A program made the translations under genes and the position numbers. The notes under the pieces are model-generated. The model made no database searches and had not been told where the DNA came from. It was given only the letters and a program-made list of their open reading frames with translations. 64,000 nucleotides of DNA from Sebastes aleutianus (Eukaryota; Chordata; Actinopteri; Perciformes; Sebastidae). Below are positions 46,050-56,720 of this stretch, in pieces (the first letter of the stretch is position 1; every line of letters begins with the position of its first letter). The stretch lies in contig CAKAKS010000067.1 of NCBI GenBank assembly GCA_916700875.1, positions 28,404,933-28,468,932 on the forward strand. Direction: 5' to 3'.

Positions 46050-46490
46050 ATTTGCTTCTTTATTATTTATTTATCTTTGTATTAATTCCCTTATTTATTT
46101 ATTTACTCTTCTGTTTAATTTTCCTTTTATTTATTTATATATTTATTTTTGCATTCATTTTTATTTATTTTATAATTCTTTTTTAATTATGTATTTGTTT
46201 ATTTATTTATTTCTGTACAATTTTCCCTTTGCATTCCCCCAAACGTATTTATTTCTGTATTCTTTTCTTTTCACATTTCTTTTTACATTTCTTTAATGCA
46301 TTTCTGCCTCATGCAAATAAGGGGGCTGTCACTCAACATGTGTAATATAATATAAATGCAAAAATAAATAAATAAATACAAATTATTATAAAAATAAATA
46401 CATACATAAATAAAAGGGAAAGTTAAACAGAAGAGTAAGTAAATAAGGGAATTAATATAAAGATAAATAAATAAAGAAACAAATTAAAAT
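46050..46490. repeat. Large AT-rich inverted repeat
   Basis: The left arm (about 46050-46165) contains TTAATTCCCTTATTTATTTA, then CTCTTCTGTTTAATTTTCC and TATTTTTGCATTC. The right arm (about 46350-46490) holds the same words inverted: GAAAGTTAAACAGAAGAG, TAAATAAGGGAATTAA. The arms are about 115-140 bp with a spacer of roughly 185 bp. Low complexity inflates the match, but the non-repetitive words prove a true inverted pair. Confidence 0.8.
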
Positions 46491-46649
46491 AGAAATAGAA
46501 ATTTATGTAACATTTCATCAATTAATGAATGGGTACATTTATAAATAATACCATGTTTATTCATTTATCAAGTCATTTATTTATTGATTGATTTATTTTT
46601 TATTTTGGCAGGTTCCGTCCTCCATAAGTGATGACATTTTGTGTGATGT

Positions 46650-47340
46650 GACTACACGTAGAGCAAAGAGGGAGGAGAAGTTAGAAGGATGGAGGCACAG
46701 AGGAAGGAGGTAGTCATAGCAGGGAGGGAGATGTGAGAGGAAAGTGTAGAGAGAGGATGGAAGTGTCAGCCCACGATAATGCTGTGCAGTTGTGACCTCA
46801 CAGCCATAGAGTAAAACATCTTGAAAAGGAGGAGAGAAAAAAGGCGACGGACGATGAAGACCGTGAAGCGTGCAGCGGTGTCACGAGGCCAGATAAGCAG
46901 CCGAGTGTTTATGAGGGACGGTGCACGCTCAAGAGCGCGGAGGGCTCAGGTGCACTGCAGCGTTGCAGGTTCAAATCCAGACCGCAACCTTTCGGCTCAT
47001 CCTCCTCCTGTCACCCTCCGCTGCGCGCTGCCTAATAAAGCAGAAATGTGCTGAAAAGATGAGGAGACACCGAAATAGGTCAAGTGAAGAGAAGTGGGCA
47101 GGAAGAGAGGGAAGGAGTGGGAGGGGGGGAGAAAGTTTAGAGGCAACAAGGAGGGGGGAGGATGCAGTGGGGAGAGGCATGCAGAGGAAAGGGATGTAGT
47201 GTAAGTAGAAAGGTGGGTTGTAATGAAAAATTTAAGTCCAGAAACAGTGAGGAGCGATGGATAGGTAGAGAGGAAGAGGAACACTCTCCAAAATGGAAGA
47301 CAAGTAAAGCCAGGTCAGCCATATTAGCAGCCTTCAGTGA
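46650..47340. repeat. Purine-rich tract on plus strand
   Basis: Dominated by GAGGAA/GGGAGA words, interrupted by a SINE-like segment (46935-47055). Confidence 0.7.
46935..47055 (+). mobile_element. Diverged tRNA-derived SINE, 3' part
   Basis: GCAGGTTCAAATCCAGACCG contains a Pol III B-box (GGTTCAAATCC, 46970-46980). The following CGCAACCTTTCGGCTCATCC and CCTAATAAAGCAGAAATG parallel the conserved tail of common fish tRNA-SINEs. The A-box half is unrecognisable. Confidence 0.5.
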
Positions 47341-47369
47341 CCAGAGATTGTTGCCTAGCAGCATGCAAG

Positions 47370-47600
47370 AATAGTTTTTTTTTCTCTTCTCCTCACCCTC
47401 CTACTGCTCTTGTATCTCTCTTTTCTCCTCACCTCGCCTCCTCCTCTCCCCTCTGTTATTCTCACTCTCTTTCCACTCCTCTTTTCCTTTCACCTTTTCC
47501 ACCTCCCCTCTCCTTTCCGCACCTATCCCTCCACTCTGCTCACAGGCTCCACTTTCTTTTACCTCAGTACTAGACCGGTGCTGCCTCATGCCGACAGCCA
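47370..47600. repeat. Pyrimidine-rich tract on plus strand
   Basis: TCTCCTC/CCTCCTCTCC words for about 200 bp, opposite in strand bias to the tract before it. Confidence 0.7.
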
Positions 47601-47609
47601 GCCCTTTTT

Positions 47610-47613
<4 letters not shown>

Positions 47614-47648
<35 letters not shown>
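47614..47648. repeat. (GT)n microsatellite
   Basis: About 17 GT units directly after the pyrimidine tract. Confidence 0.95.
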
Positions 47649-47649
<1 letters not shown>

Positions 47650-49262
47650 AGATTCCTCATGACAAGCCTTTCATCAGTGTGTAAAGCTGGCTGATGCAGC
47701 TGTTACACCAGCTCCGTGCTGCATCAGGATTACATGGCACATGTGAAGCCCGTGTCCTCCAACGCTTGGTGAAATGCAGGTTGACACATGGCATCAAGCA
47801 TGCGAGTGTGTGTGTGGTTGTGTGTGTACGTCAGTCCCTCCGATGCTAGGACTCCTGATAACTTGATTTCTGACGCTGTGGGCTTTGTCTTTTTGGGAAT
47901 ATGAAGTTGTTCATTGAGCATCTTTTGTGCTGATGTGATATTGATAAATGCTATTATTTATTGCCATGAAATAGTATGCCGACTGCTTCTTCTATTACTC
48001 TGGCTACTATTACTGCTAATACTACTAGTATGACAGTAATCATTAACGTACCAAGTGTGCATCAATCCACGTGAAAATACCTCCCAACAAATGCACTATT
48101 TACACCTGTTTGAGCAGCGTTTGCCAAGTAAGGTGTTTGAAGAAGTTATTAGCGTTGTGTTTTTAAATGAAAGTATGTATTCATGACTCGTTTTTAAAGA
48201 TTTACATCTTCAGTAGGAGACTACGGGCTTGTGACGGAGAGTCTGTGAATGAGACTAACCCATTGTTGGCTTTGGCCTTTTCATTGAAATTGATGACGGC
48301 AACACAATGATAGAATATTGCCAGCCTTATCCTTTAAATCTCAGGTTGTTTGCCAAAAGATGTCATCATTGGACTACCTTATTATTGCTACTACTAGCTA
48401 AAAGCTAATAGTAGCAATAAAACTACAATAGTACCACAGTACAGTGCTTGTTGTGTGGGCTGCACTTTAGGCATGCTACTTTATTTTGCCCTAACTGTAG
48501 CACCTTTTGCTGCAAATGTGTGCCAGATGTGTACCTTTTTTAGTACAATTCAAAACCGAGAACTGGAATGCCTTTGTTGGTACATGTACTCCTCTTGTCA
48601 CAAATCTCCTGAGTACCACTACCACTTTTTATGGCACCTACAAATCCTACCACCATTGATAGACTACTACCTTGTTACTACTATTGCTATAATCTCTTGC
48701 TGGTTCTACTACAGCTATCGCTTTTATTGCCAGACTACCACTAGACCTGTGACCATTACCCCCACCGAGTCTGCACACTTTCTTCTCACTGGCCTAGATT
48801 TCCTGTTCCAAAGATGTACTAGTGCACCTGTCCAGGGTCTGTCTCTGCACTTTGCCAAATGCATGCTGGGATAAGCTCCAGCTCCACATGACCCTTAACA
48901 TGAATAAGTCAGAGAGAAAATGAAAAACAAAGTTTAAATAATCATCTGAACATATGAATCGATTCAAAATGTTGAAAAGACATTATGGCCATTGTAATGC
49001 ATTGCACATGGGCAACACTGACTGGCTGGTATCCAGATTTTAAGAGATGTCTAATAGATTGGTTTATTGGCAATCTTATAACCCCAATATGTCAATATTG
49101 AATATGTGCTTGGAAATGTGTCTCTCTTCACCTCTGCCTTAACGTCCATATCTGTGTGTGAGTGTAGGAGAGTGTAGGTGTGACAGCCCCTCAGCCTAAA
49201 TGCTGGCATGTCACAGTGTCTTTAATAATAGTAAAAGAGTTGCATGTTCCCTTGTTTTCCAG
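47649..49262 (+). other. ctnnd2: ctnnd2 intron 1, 3' end
   Basis: Includes a small hairpin at 48382-48420 and a CTACTAC-rich stretch to about 48730. The last 13 bases before exon 2 form its acceptor (CTTGTTTTCCAG). No other exon. Confidence 0.5.
48382..48420. other. Hairpin with 18-bp stem and 3-nt loop
   Basis: TTATTGCTACTACTAGCT pairs with AGCTAATAGTAGCAATAA, with one mismatch and an AAA loop. Confidence 0.85.
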
Positions 49263-49399
49263 GAGGTATGCCAGTGCCTGAGGTGGCGTCTGACACTGCC
49301 AGCGCTGCCGCCATGTTGAGCCCCGTCCTCAACGCCTCCAATGGAGACGGATCCGAGTCTGAAACCACCTCCGCCATCCTCGCCTCCGTCAAGGAACAG
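49263..49399 (+). CDS. ctnnd2: Delta-catenin exon 2 with the start codon (partial gene)
   Basis: Delta-catenin (NPRAP) is a p120-catenin-family armadillo protein. It binds the cadherin juxtamembrane tail and PDZ scaffolds in neurons and affects dendrite and spine structure. The exon follows a consensus acceptor (TTGTTTTCCAG) and ends CAG|GTTAGA, in phase 0. From the ATG at 49268 it encodes 44 residues: MPVPEVAS at the start and NGDGSESETTSAILASVKEQ at the end. The ending is the strongly conserved block preceding the N-terminal coiled coil of CTNND2; PKP4 has a related ILASVKEQ but lacks SNGDGSE. The middle (DTASAAAMLSPVLNA) is the variable part. The coiled coil, armadillo repeats and C-terminal PDZ ligand lie beyond the window. 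Confidence 0.94.
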
Positions 49400-49974
49400 G
49401 TTAGAACTGTGTGTGTGTGTGTGTATATGTATGCAATGTACATAGAGGCTTGTCACGATTAATGAAATATGAATACCAGAAAGTAGTGGAGATAATTCCT
49501 CCGGTCCTTTCAGGGTGAGACGGGGCGACAGTAAACACAAATGATGGAATGCCCATCTGAGCTAATGTGTCACAAATATGTCCCCACATTTTGATCTGTT
49601 AGCAGAAAGCCTCGGGCTGCAGCCGCTCAGTGTAATTTTGAAACTGCTCTAATGTGGTGGGATGCATCATTTCGCTTCATTTTGTCAAAGTCTGAGCAGC
49701 TTTGTTGGAGACATGGTGCATGGCAGAGCAGTGAAGGGACAAGACAAAGCCCACGCCTTGATTTCTTTCCTTCAGTAAATCTAACATGAAGCTTTAGAGA
49801 TAGACTTTGTGTTTTATGCTTATTATGTATTTATGAAGGTTAGAATATTCATGACTCTGCAGGAATGTGTCTTGATATGTCCATCTGCTAGATGTCTTCC
49901 ATTACATTACTGTTTAGACTCATACTGTCCGAATTGACAAAGTCCAGTTTGTGCTAGAGAGCGCACTTTTGCTC
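49400..49974 (+). other. ctnnd2: ctnnd2 intron 2, 5' end
   Basis: Donor GTTAGA followed at once by a (GT)8 run (49409-49424). Nothing else identified. The intron continues to the end of the window. Confidence 0.6.
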
Positions 49975-50396
49975 GGAGTGACTATTTACGAATGCACCCA
50001 TAGCGGGACGCTTCATTGTGAACAACAAATTCGTGTTGAAATCGGCATGAGAGCTAGTTAACGTTAGCTGTTAGCTGTTAGCAAATTGTGGGCAGCGCAG
50101 TCCGTACACGGGAGAAGTTTGCCTTCAGGACTTTCTGCCAGAACGGGTTTATTTCAAGCCAAACCATGATTGTTTCTTAAACAAAACCAAGAAGGTTTGT
50201 TTCCTTAACCTGTCAGAAATCCCTAAAAGCAAACTTTTCTCATGTAAATAAGACACCTAACAGCTAACGTTAATGGATTTTACATTGGGTTACATTATGC
50301 GTTTGTATGGTGCATTTAATCTCTGCTGAGTAAAAATTTGAATTAGGCGAAGGTAAATTATATCGCTATCATGATGGGTTCAATTTAGGGCAGTCA
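49975..50396 (+). mobile_element. hAT-like repeat, family X copy 1 (interior)
   Basis: GAACAACAAATTCGTGTTGAAATCGGCA, GGGCAGCGCAGTCC and AATTAGGCGAAGGTAAATTA parallel 61755-61945. The sequence is cut by the MITE that begins at 50397. Confidence 0.6.
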
Positions 50397-50640
50397 AAAT
50401 TCACACGTTATTATCGCGTCAACGCAGTCAATCTTTCGGAGGTTATAGCGGGCTCAGTTTTAAAGCTAAAGTGAAGTTACTGGTATCATATGAAACTAGA
50501 AAACCTAAGGAATCCATTGGTACCAATGTCATACTATCTTGTCGCAAAGGAGGTTAAATAACACTCTGAACTTGCGCTAAATTTGGGCAGGGAAAAACTG
50601 TCAGACATTTTCAAAGGGGTGAAAATGGGTTCTATGTATG
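50397..50640 (+). mobile_element. hAT-like MITE copy 5, 5' half
   Basis: AGGGCAGTCAAAATTCACACG, then GGCTCAGTTTTAAAGCTAAAG, ACCTAAGGAATCCATTGGTA and TTTTCAAAGGGGTGAAAATGGGTTCTATG. It ends abruptly and sits inside family X copy 1. Confidence 0.8.
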
Positions 50641-50734
50641 CTTACGTTTCACAAACAGTCATAATATCATCACTGCTGCATTATTTTTAGTGTTGGATTC
50701 ACTGTTTTGCAGACGATTAAATCTTGTATATGCT

Positions 50735-51075
50735 CAAATCCAAGATTAGAAGTCTACAGCAACGCTAGCAGCCTCTTTTGGTGGCAAAGTTCAACGCATA
50801 CCAGGACACAAAATTGTGAGATTGGATGAAAAATGGAGATGATAATGAGAATTGGATCATTAGTTTTAGAGGCATCCTGTCATGAAGTGGAAATTTGGAC
50901 CGGCTGCTGGTGGTGCTAGATAGAAAATTAAGGGGACCATCGAAGTCATTAGGGGTTAAGCCTCTGAGGACCATATATGTCTCTGCCAAATTTAATGTTA
51001 ATCCATCCTGAAGTTGTCCAAATATTTTAATCTGGACCAAAATATTGAACAGATGGACTGTTGGATCCCCTTTGC
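50735..51075 (+). repeat. Dispersed repeat, family R, longest copy
   Basis: Begins AGAAGTCTACAGCAACGCTAGCA and ends in the AATCCATCCTGAAGTTGTCC, AATCTGGACCAAAATATTGAAC block. Comparison with 45600-45815 and 31404-31500 shows the shared family. Confidence 0.55.
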
Positions 51076-51345
51076 CACCCCGAGAGCCACACCACCAGTG
51101 TATTTCAAAACTATATTCAATCAGCTTACTCTCCCATAGGATAAGTACCAATCAACATACAGCAAATATAGAACAGATTACTGTAAATGTGATGTTAGTG
51201 TGAGATCTTATTATGTATTTAAACTTAAAGCAGAATTCCACTGATTGTACACATCAAAGTCTGTTTACAGGTGTTGGGGATTACTACTTACTGAATAAGT
51301 GAAACAAGTTGTATGAAGCCTTTTGACACTCTAAAGCAGAGCTGT

Positions 51346-51893
51346 CTGAGCGTCGTTTAGTTCATGGGCCACATACAGCCCAATTTGATCTCAGTAAAAC
51401 CATTGCATAAGAACCTATAAATAACCTCCAAACTCCTCCAAATGTTCCCTTTCTTTTAGTGTAAAGAAGTACATTCTGAACACGTTCATAATTAATGAAC
51501 AAGCCATTTACAAAGCAGATAATGAACAGCCTGAGATGTGATGCTGATCTCTCGGCTACGACTAAAAACAGACTTCTGTTTCCTAAACTCTGCCAATAAT
51601 TAATTTGTCTTCTCCGTTCTCAGTTGTCCTTGCAAGTATTTTGAGTCATGGTGAGTCTGATATTCCTTGAGCACTGAAAGGTGCTGTGAACACACCAAGC
51701 ACACTGGCTTCCCATTTACCTCTGTAAAGAAATAGGAACTGGTCCATTGACACTCTTTGTCCAAGAGACATTTTTCACCTGCAGCTCCTGCATGAATAGT
51801 AGCGTACGATAATACAAACGGTAATAAAGGAGTGGATGTTTTGAGTGTATGCTTTTGTGTTTTACCATGGTATCGAGAATTGTGGAATTTCAC
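51346..51893 (-). mobile_element. hAT (ZBED/GTF2IRD2-like) element remnant, copy A
   Basis: CGTTTAGTTCATGGGCCACATACAGCCC and the following 250 bp match 57514-57800 in the same order. The left end is decayed. The right part carries the transposase-like fragment listed separately. Confidence 0.75.
51603..51790 (-). pseudogene. BED-zinc-finger transposase-like fragment
   Basis: Minus-strand translation includes WTSSYFFTEVNGKPVCLVC, then QHLSVLKEYQTHHDSKY. This is the pattern of the BED-type/C2H2-like finger at the N terminus of hAT-derived GTF2IRD2/ZBED-like proteins, where FFTEV.GKPVCLVC is followed by a His pair. The His region looks shortened and no catalytic domain follows, so this is a dead fragment. 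Confidence 0.7.
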
Positions 51894-52189
51894 TGGTATT
51901 GGTATCGACTCCTAAATTTCTGGTATTGTGACATACCTAGTGGTAGCCAGTACATAAGCACACGGGATCTATAAGTGCGTATCCAGCATAAGGACTACTA
52001 GTACTCTTACTAGGACATCGCAACTCCCTATGGACAAATAGGAATAGAAGTACATTTTATTGAAAAGTTGGAATTAATGACTTCTCTACAATCTTTACAC
52101 TTTGCAAAGTCATCTAGTGGGACGGATTGGACCCTCAGGCGGGCCAATTTTGGCCCCTCAGGCTGTTTTTTTTTTTTACCTCTGCTCTA
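51894..52189 (+). other. Intron 2, includes a hAT-like terminal fragment
   Basis: 51900-51945, inverted, reads CTAGGTATGTCACAATACC, similar in style to the end of family X. The remainder is unassigned. Confidence 0.4.
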
Positions 52190-52747
52190 AGGGCACTTTC
52201 ACAAGCCATAGTCCGTTAGTCCAAATCCTAGTCAAATTCATACTTTTGTTTCGTTCTCTATTTAGTGTGGTTTGGTTTCACAGTGCACAAATCAAAGCAG
52301 ACCAAATTAAAAAAAATAGTTGCTGAGGGTCTGTACGGAGCTAATTCTTCTTTTTCTTCTCGAGAGCTGCCACTTTAATGCGGGGAATGGCGAACTTTGA
52401 TGCTATCAAAGTTTTTTCACTTTAGACAGACTCGGCACTGAATGACTGTGCATGAATCCCTTCTTCAGTCTCCTCACTGTTTTTGCGGACTTTATTTAGC
52501 ATATTCTGTATGTTCTCTTCGGCCCAGATGTCAAGCAAACATCGGACTTCAACAGAAGTCAACAAACTCAACAAATGCCTCCAAAACGCAGGTTTGCACA
52601 GGCAACCTGCGTCTTGGTTCGCTTGGAAATAAGACCATCTCTCTCAAGCAGTCTCGGACCAGTTGTTTTGGTCCGCTCCGGAGTTTCACAACCGCCCAAA
52701 CGAACCGTGATTGAAGCGGGCTAAATGTTGGCTTGTGAAAGCGCCCT
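52190..52747. mobile_element. MITE with AGGGCRCTTTCACAAGCC ends
   Basis: AGGGCACTTTCACAAGCC (52190-52207) and the inverse of AGGGCGCTTTCACAAGCC (52730-52747) differ at one base. The 558-bp element has no coding capacity. No target duplication was found. Confidence 0.8.
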
Positions 52748-54653
52748 AAAGGTGCTGCGTGAAGTCAAGATAAATTGCCTCAAATGATGTGACTTGAGTC
52801 AGCGTCAGTTGGTGCTGAAGCCTACAATTTTGAAAATGAAAAAAAAAAATCTGAGGGTGTGGATTAAGAAAGAAATGAGTTTACCAGACCTCTGTAGCCC
52901 CGCTGCTCATCTCTGCTTGAGGCTAGCGTCTCGAGGCTACATTAGCACCCGAAACTCCGACCACTGACCGTTGTATTGTGGGTAATGTAGGCGATTTTGA
53001 CAAGGAAGAAGAATGTGTGGAATAAAAAAAGACGATATCTCTGGTTCCGCTGCATAGATGTTTAACCTTTTAACTGTCCCTCATGAGTCTGACTGTTGAA
53101 TGCAGTGTTAAATCGATGGAATGCTGTTTAATGACACAGTAGATAGCAGTGCAATAAGAAAGTTGGCTCTGTCTGGTCTGAGAAGACGTGCTTGTGGCTG
53201 CGTGTATATTATTTTTGCATGCAGTGTGTGTGGGTGGATGCACAGTGTGAGAGGATACTTGATACTGTGGACACTGTGTATATGTCCTTGAGTACTATAA
53301 GATGTACTCTGGAATGCAGATGCTAAAGATAGCCGGTGAAAACTGCTGAGAGTGAAAAATAATGGATTCTGCATGTTTTAGACTGAATCCCCTCTCTCAG
53401 TTACTACAATTTTCTCGAGGTCCATTCCTAGTCTAAGTAGGTCATGTGGACTAGGACACATACACACACTCACAGGTCATGTGCACACACACGGATGATC
53501 TAGGGCGTGGTAATGGCCTTCTGATGAGAATGTGTAAAAGGAAAAAAGGCTTGGAGAAGAGAAGAGTGAAGGAGGAGGAAGGAGTGTCAGCTATTTGAAG
53601 ATGAATGGATAGTTGCTCACTCTCTCTTCTTCCTGGAGTGGCTATATTTCATGCTCCTTCACCATGGTGAAGTTATTATTATTTTTTTTTAAGCCAGTCA
53701 TTTGTCACTTCCTTTCATACTTGTTTTTTGCAGTGTGTAGTTTTTTCAATATGTTTGGGCTTTTGCCAGCGTTTGTAACCAGGAAGCAGGGATGTGTTTT
53801 CCTGGCAACACACACACAGCTCCGGTTCATAAAGACAAGGTCAGGCATGAGAGACCAAGAAAAGGCTTCACACACACACACTTGGATACACAGACGTGCA
53901 CGCATGCGGTCTGCAGACACACACACACTCGCGTACCCGCTGCCAATCAGACCCTTTTGCCTCTGCTGACTCACACCAGGAGATCCCTGCTGCTGTTTTC
54001 CCTCCGTTTCCTTCTACCCACATGAGATTGATTAGCCATTCGACGTTGTATTTATCACATCTGTCAGCTTTTGTCCTCGTATCGTTCATCATCTCTGCTG
54101 TCGCAGTGTGAAGTGCCAGCCCTGAAAGAGTTTCATTCCAATGTGAGATGTGCCTATTTGGAAAATCTGACATATTGTCTCGTTGAATGACAGACAAAGT
54201 GAAAGTGGCACAGGGTATTGATTAGCTGTCTTTTTTACTTGCAGCATGCTGGTAACATTTGACAACCCAGTCGGTTCTGAAATATCAAGATGTTGAATGA
54301 ATGTGTGTTTCAAATAATCCTCAAAAGGGGTTTATTCTATCAGCAGAACCTACAGCAGTTCAAAACATAATCATTCATTTTGTTTTAGATATTAATTATT
54401 TTCAAAACTTCCATTGGTGCCCTATTGGTGCTAAACATTCCAGTTGCATTTGATCGTACCAAAGTTTTGTGCCAGTAAATGTAAGAAAGACTGAATAGCT
54501 AAATAGTGTGTGTTTTGGCTCATGCAATATGTATGATGTTCTTATTTAGAGGAGGAGGAAATATAAATGTGTAAATAGCCGGCTGCACCTGATCTAACAT
54601 CGCTGACGACCACTGAAGCACAGGGAACTGCATCTGAAATTTGATTTATCTGG
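52748..54653 (+). other. ctnnd2 intron 2, nothing certain
   Basis: 52850-53045 has the look of a dispersed repeat (GAGGCTAGCGTCTCGAGGCT) without a second copy here. CA-rich patches at 53459-53495 and 53862-53930. No exon with splice sites. Confidence 0.4.
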
Positions 54654-54835
54654 AGCAGTGGGCTACCTCTGAACTCTGAGAAGTGAAGCCAATGCTGAAA
54701 CTGCCTTAAACTTGCATTCTTTCTAACAGCCAGCAGGGGGCGACTCCTCTGGTTGCAAAATTATGTCTGGTTGTATAGAAGTCTATGAGAAAATCTGCCT
54801 ACTTCTCACTGGATTTATTACTTCAGTAAACATTG
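54654..54835 (+). mobile_element. Dispersed repeat, family Y copy 2, interrupted
   Basis: Matches 24694-24850 and keeps a CCAGCAGGGGGCGACTCCTC segment that copy 1 lacks. It stops at AAACATTG, where a hAT element begins. Confidence 0.65.
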
Positions 54836-55315
54836 TAGGGATGCACTGATTTGATTTTTTTCAGTCCCGATACCGATAGTGATACCTGGGCTTTGGGTAT
54901 CAGCTGATACCGAGTACCGATCCGATACCAGTGTTTAATTAATAAGCTGTATGTCTCACTGTGTGGAAGTGACTGGGATCATTCTTTTATTTTTAAGGCA
55001 ACATTGGGCTTGAATTAAACATTGCTTTCTTGTCTTTGTAAATCAAAATGTAACAAATAAATACATATATTAAATGTATTGAACTGTTATTTATTATTAA
55101 AATAATAAATCGTGCACCAGCAACTTGGTAAAAAAATTAACAGGAATTACAATTCAAGTGTAAACCACAGCCACAAATTGGTCAAAACTTAAACAGGAAT
55201 TAAAATCCCAATATATAGTGTAAATTGTTTGTAAACATAGAATTAAATTGAATAAATCGCCCCCATTGTCACCGATACCTGATCCAGCTATTTGAGTCAG
55301 TAAATTGAGAAATTT
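54836..55315 (+). mobile_element. hAT element, 5' portion (TAGGGATGCACTGAT end)
   Basis: TAGGGATGCACTGATTTGAT, then repeated CCGATACC-type motifs and CGAGTACCGATCCGATACC, characteristic of a common fish hAT end. 55263-55300 (CACCGATACCTGATCCAGCT) looks like the subterminal right part, but the right terminus is missing. Confidence 0.7.
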
Positions 55316-56047
55316 TGGGGTGTTGTAAAAATTTTGGTCCCGATGATAATTTGCAGTAGGCAGCGGGAAATATGCACCATTGGGACTTTCATTGTTAGAT
55401 AGTTCTACTTGACAAATACAAGACTGGAGTCAACCAAACCTGACACATAATTACAATTCACCTGGATAAACCCACAACGAAGGTAAAAGCTTATCGCGGT
55501 CCTCATTAGAGAGAGCAGCCATGTGTCCTTTTTTGTTCTCTTTATTCCAGAACTGGAAAGCCCATTACATTACTGCGTCAACCTTCGTTTCCATTAACAA
55601 GCAACAACAACGGTGCGACACAAGTCAAACGTCAGATAGAAAAGAGACGTGCTGCATTCACTGCCTCATCAGAGAAGAAAACATAATAATGCATTAAACA
55701 TGACGATGCAATTCAAGGATGCAAAGATGGAAAGTTGGCAAACGTATGGGAGAAAACTCAAGCCAAAAAAACAACAACACACAACACAAAGAAGAAAATG
55801 TATCACAGAGGCTTTCTAATGGTTATCAAATGTGAATGTGGTGTTTCTGCAGCCTGGTAATTAATGTGAATCATGGTGCTCTGTGGAACTGTTCACTAAT
55901 TGGCAGTGCAGCAGGAAACATTTTCACTCAGGTCTGACCTACAACTCGTATGAATCCAAATTGAACGCAGTTTATACCAGGCGGATTTGAAATTATACCT
56001 GTATTTTCCCTGTACGCCTAATTAAACTCGTCTCAGAGCTTCTCTTC
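55316..56047 (+). other. Intron 2, candidate conserved non-coding stretch
   Basis: 55800-56040 is free of repeat signatures and contains TAATTAATGTGAATCATGG, CACTAATTGGCAGTGCAG and CCTAATTAAACTCGTCTC, that is, several homeodomain-type TAATTA cores in complex sequence. Regulatory role is inferred only. Confidence 0.35.
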
Positions 56048-56720
56048 AGGGCTGTCAAAGTTAACATGATAATAACGGATCAATAATCAATAATCTGGAG
56101 GTTGTAGCAGGCTCAGTTTTAAAGCTAGAGTAAAGATACAAGCATCATATGAAACTACAAAAAGCTAAGGATTCCATTGGTACCATGTCGTACTGGCTCA
56201 TCCCGTAGGAGGTTAAATAACGCTCCAAACTTACGCTAAATTTTGGCGATGAAAAACTGGCATGGCCATTTTCAAAGGGGTCCCTTGACATCTGACCTCA
56301 AGATATGTGAATGAAAATGGGTTCTATGGGTACCCACAAGTATCCCCTTTACAGACATGCCCACTTTATGATAATCACATGCAGTTTTGGGGCAAGTCAT
56401 AGTCAAGTCAGCACACTGACACACTGACAGCTGTCGTTGCCTGTTGGGCTGCAGTTTGCCATGTTATGATTTGAGCATATTTTGTATGCTAAATGCAGTA
56501 CCTGTGAGGGTTTCTGGACAATATTTGTCATTGTTTTGTGTTGTTAATTGATTTCCAATAATAAATATATACATACATTTGCACAAAGCAATCATATTTA
56601 TCCACTCCCATGTTGATAAGAGTATTAAATACTTGAAAAATCTCCCTCTAAGGTACATTTTGAACAGATTAAAAATATGCAATTAATTGCGATTAGCTAT
56701 TTTAATTGATTGACAACCCT
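56048..56720 (+). mobile_element. hAT-like MITE copy 6, complete reference copy (673 bp)
   Basis: Both ends survive: AGGGCTGTCAA at the left and TTGACAACCCT at the right, inverted with one mismatch. No clear target duplication remains. The other five copies (19238, 21624, 29730, 34205, 50397) are defined by comparison with it. No open frame of note. Confidence 0.88.

Noticed and set aside
46970..46980. B-box as part of a genuine tRNA gene
   Set aside because: No cloverleaf or A-box at the proper distance; the downstream tail matches SINE structure instead.
48455..48874. 139-codon plus-strand frame rich in Cys, Tyr and Thr
   Set aside because: Composition follows CTAC-rich DNA; no signal, domain or splice support.
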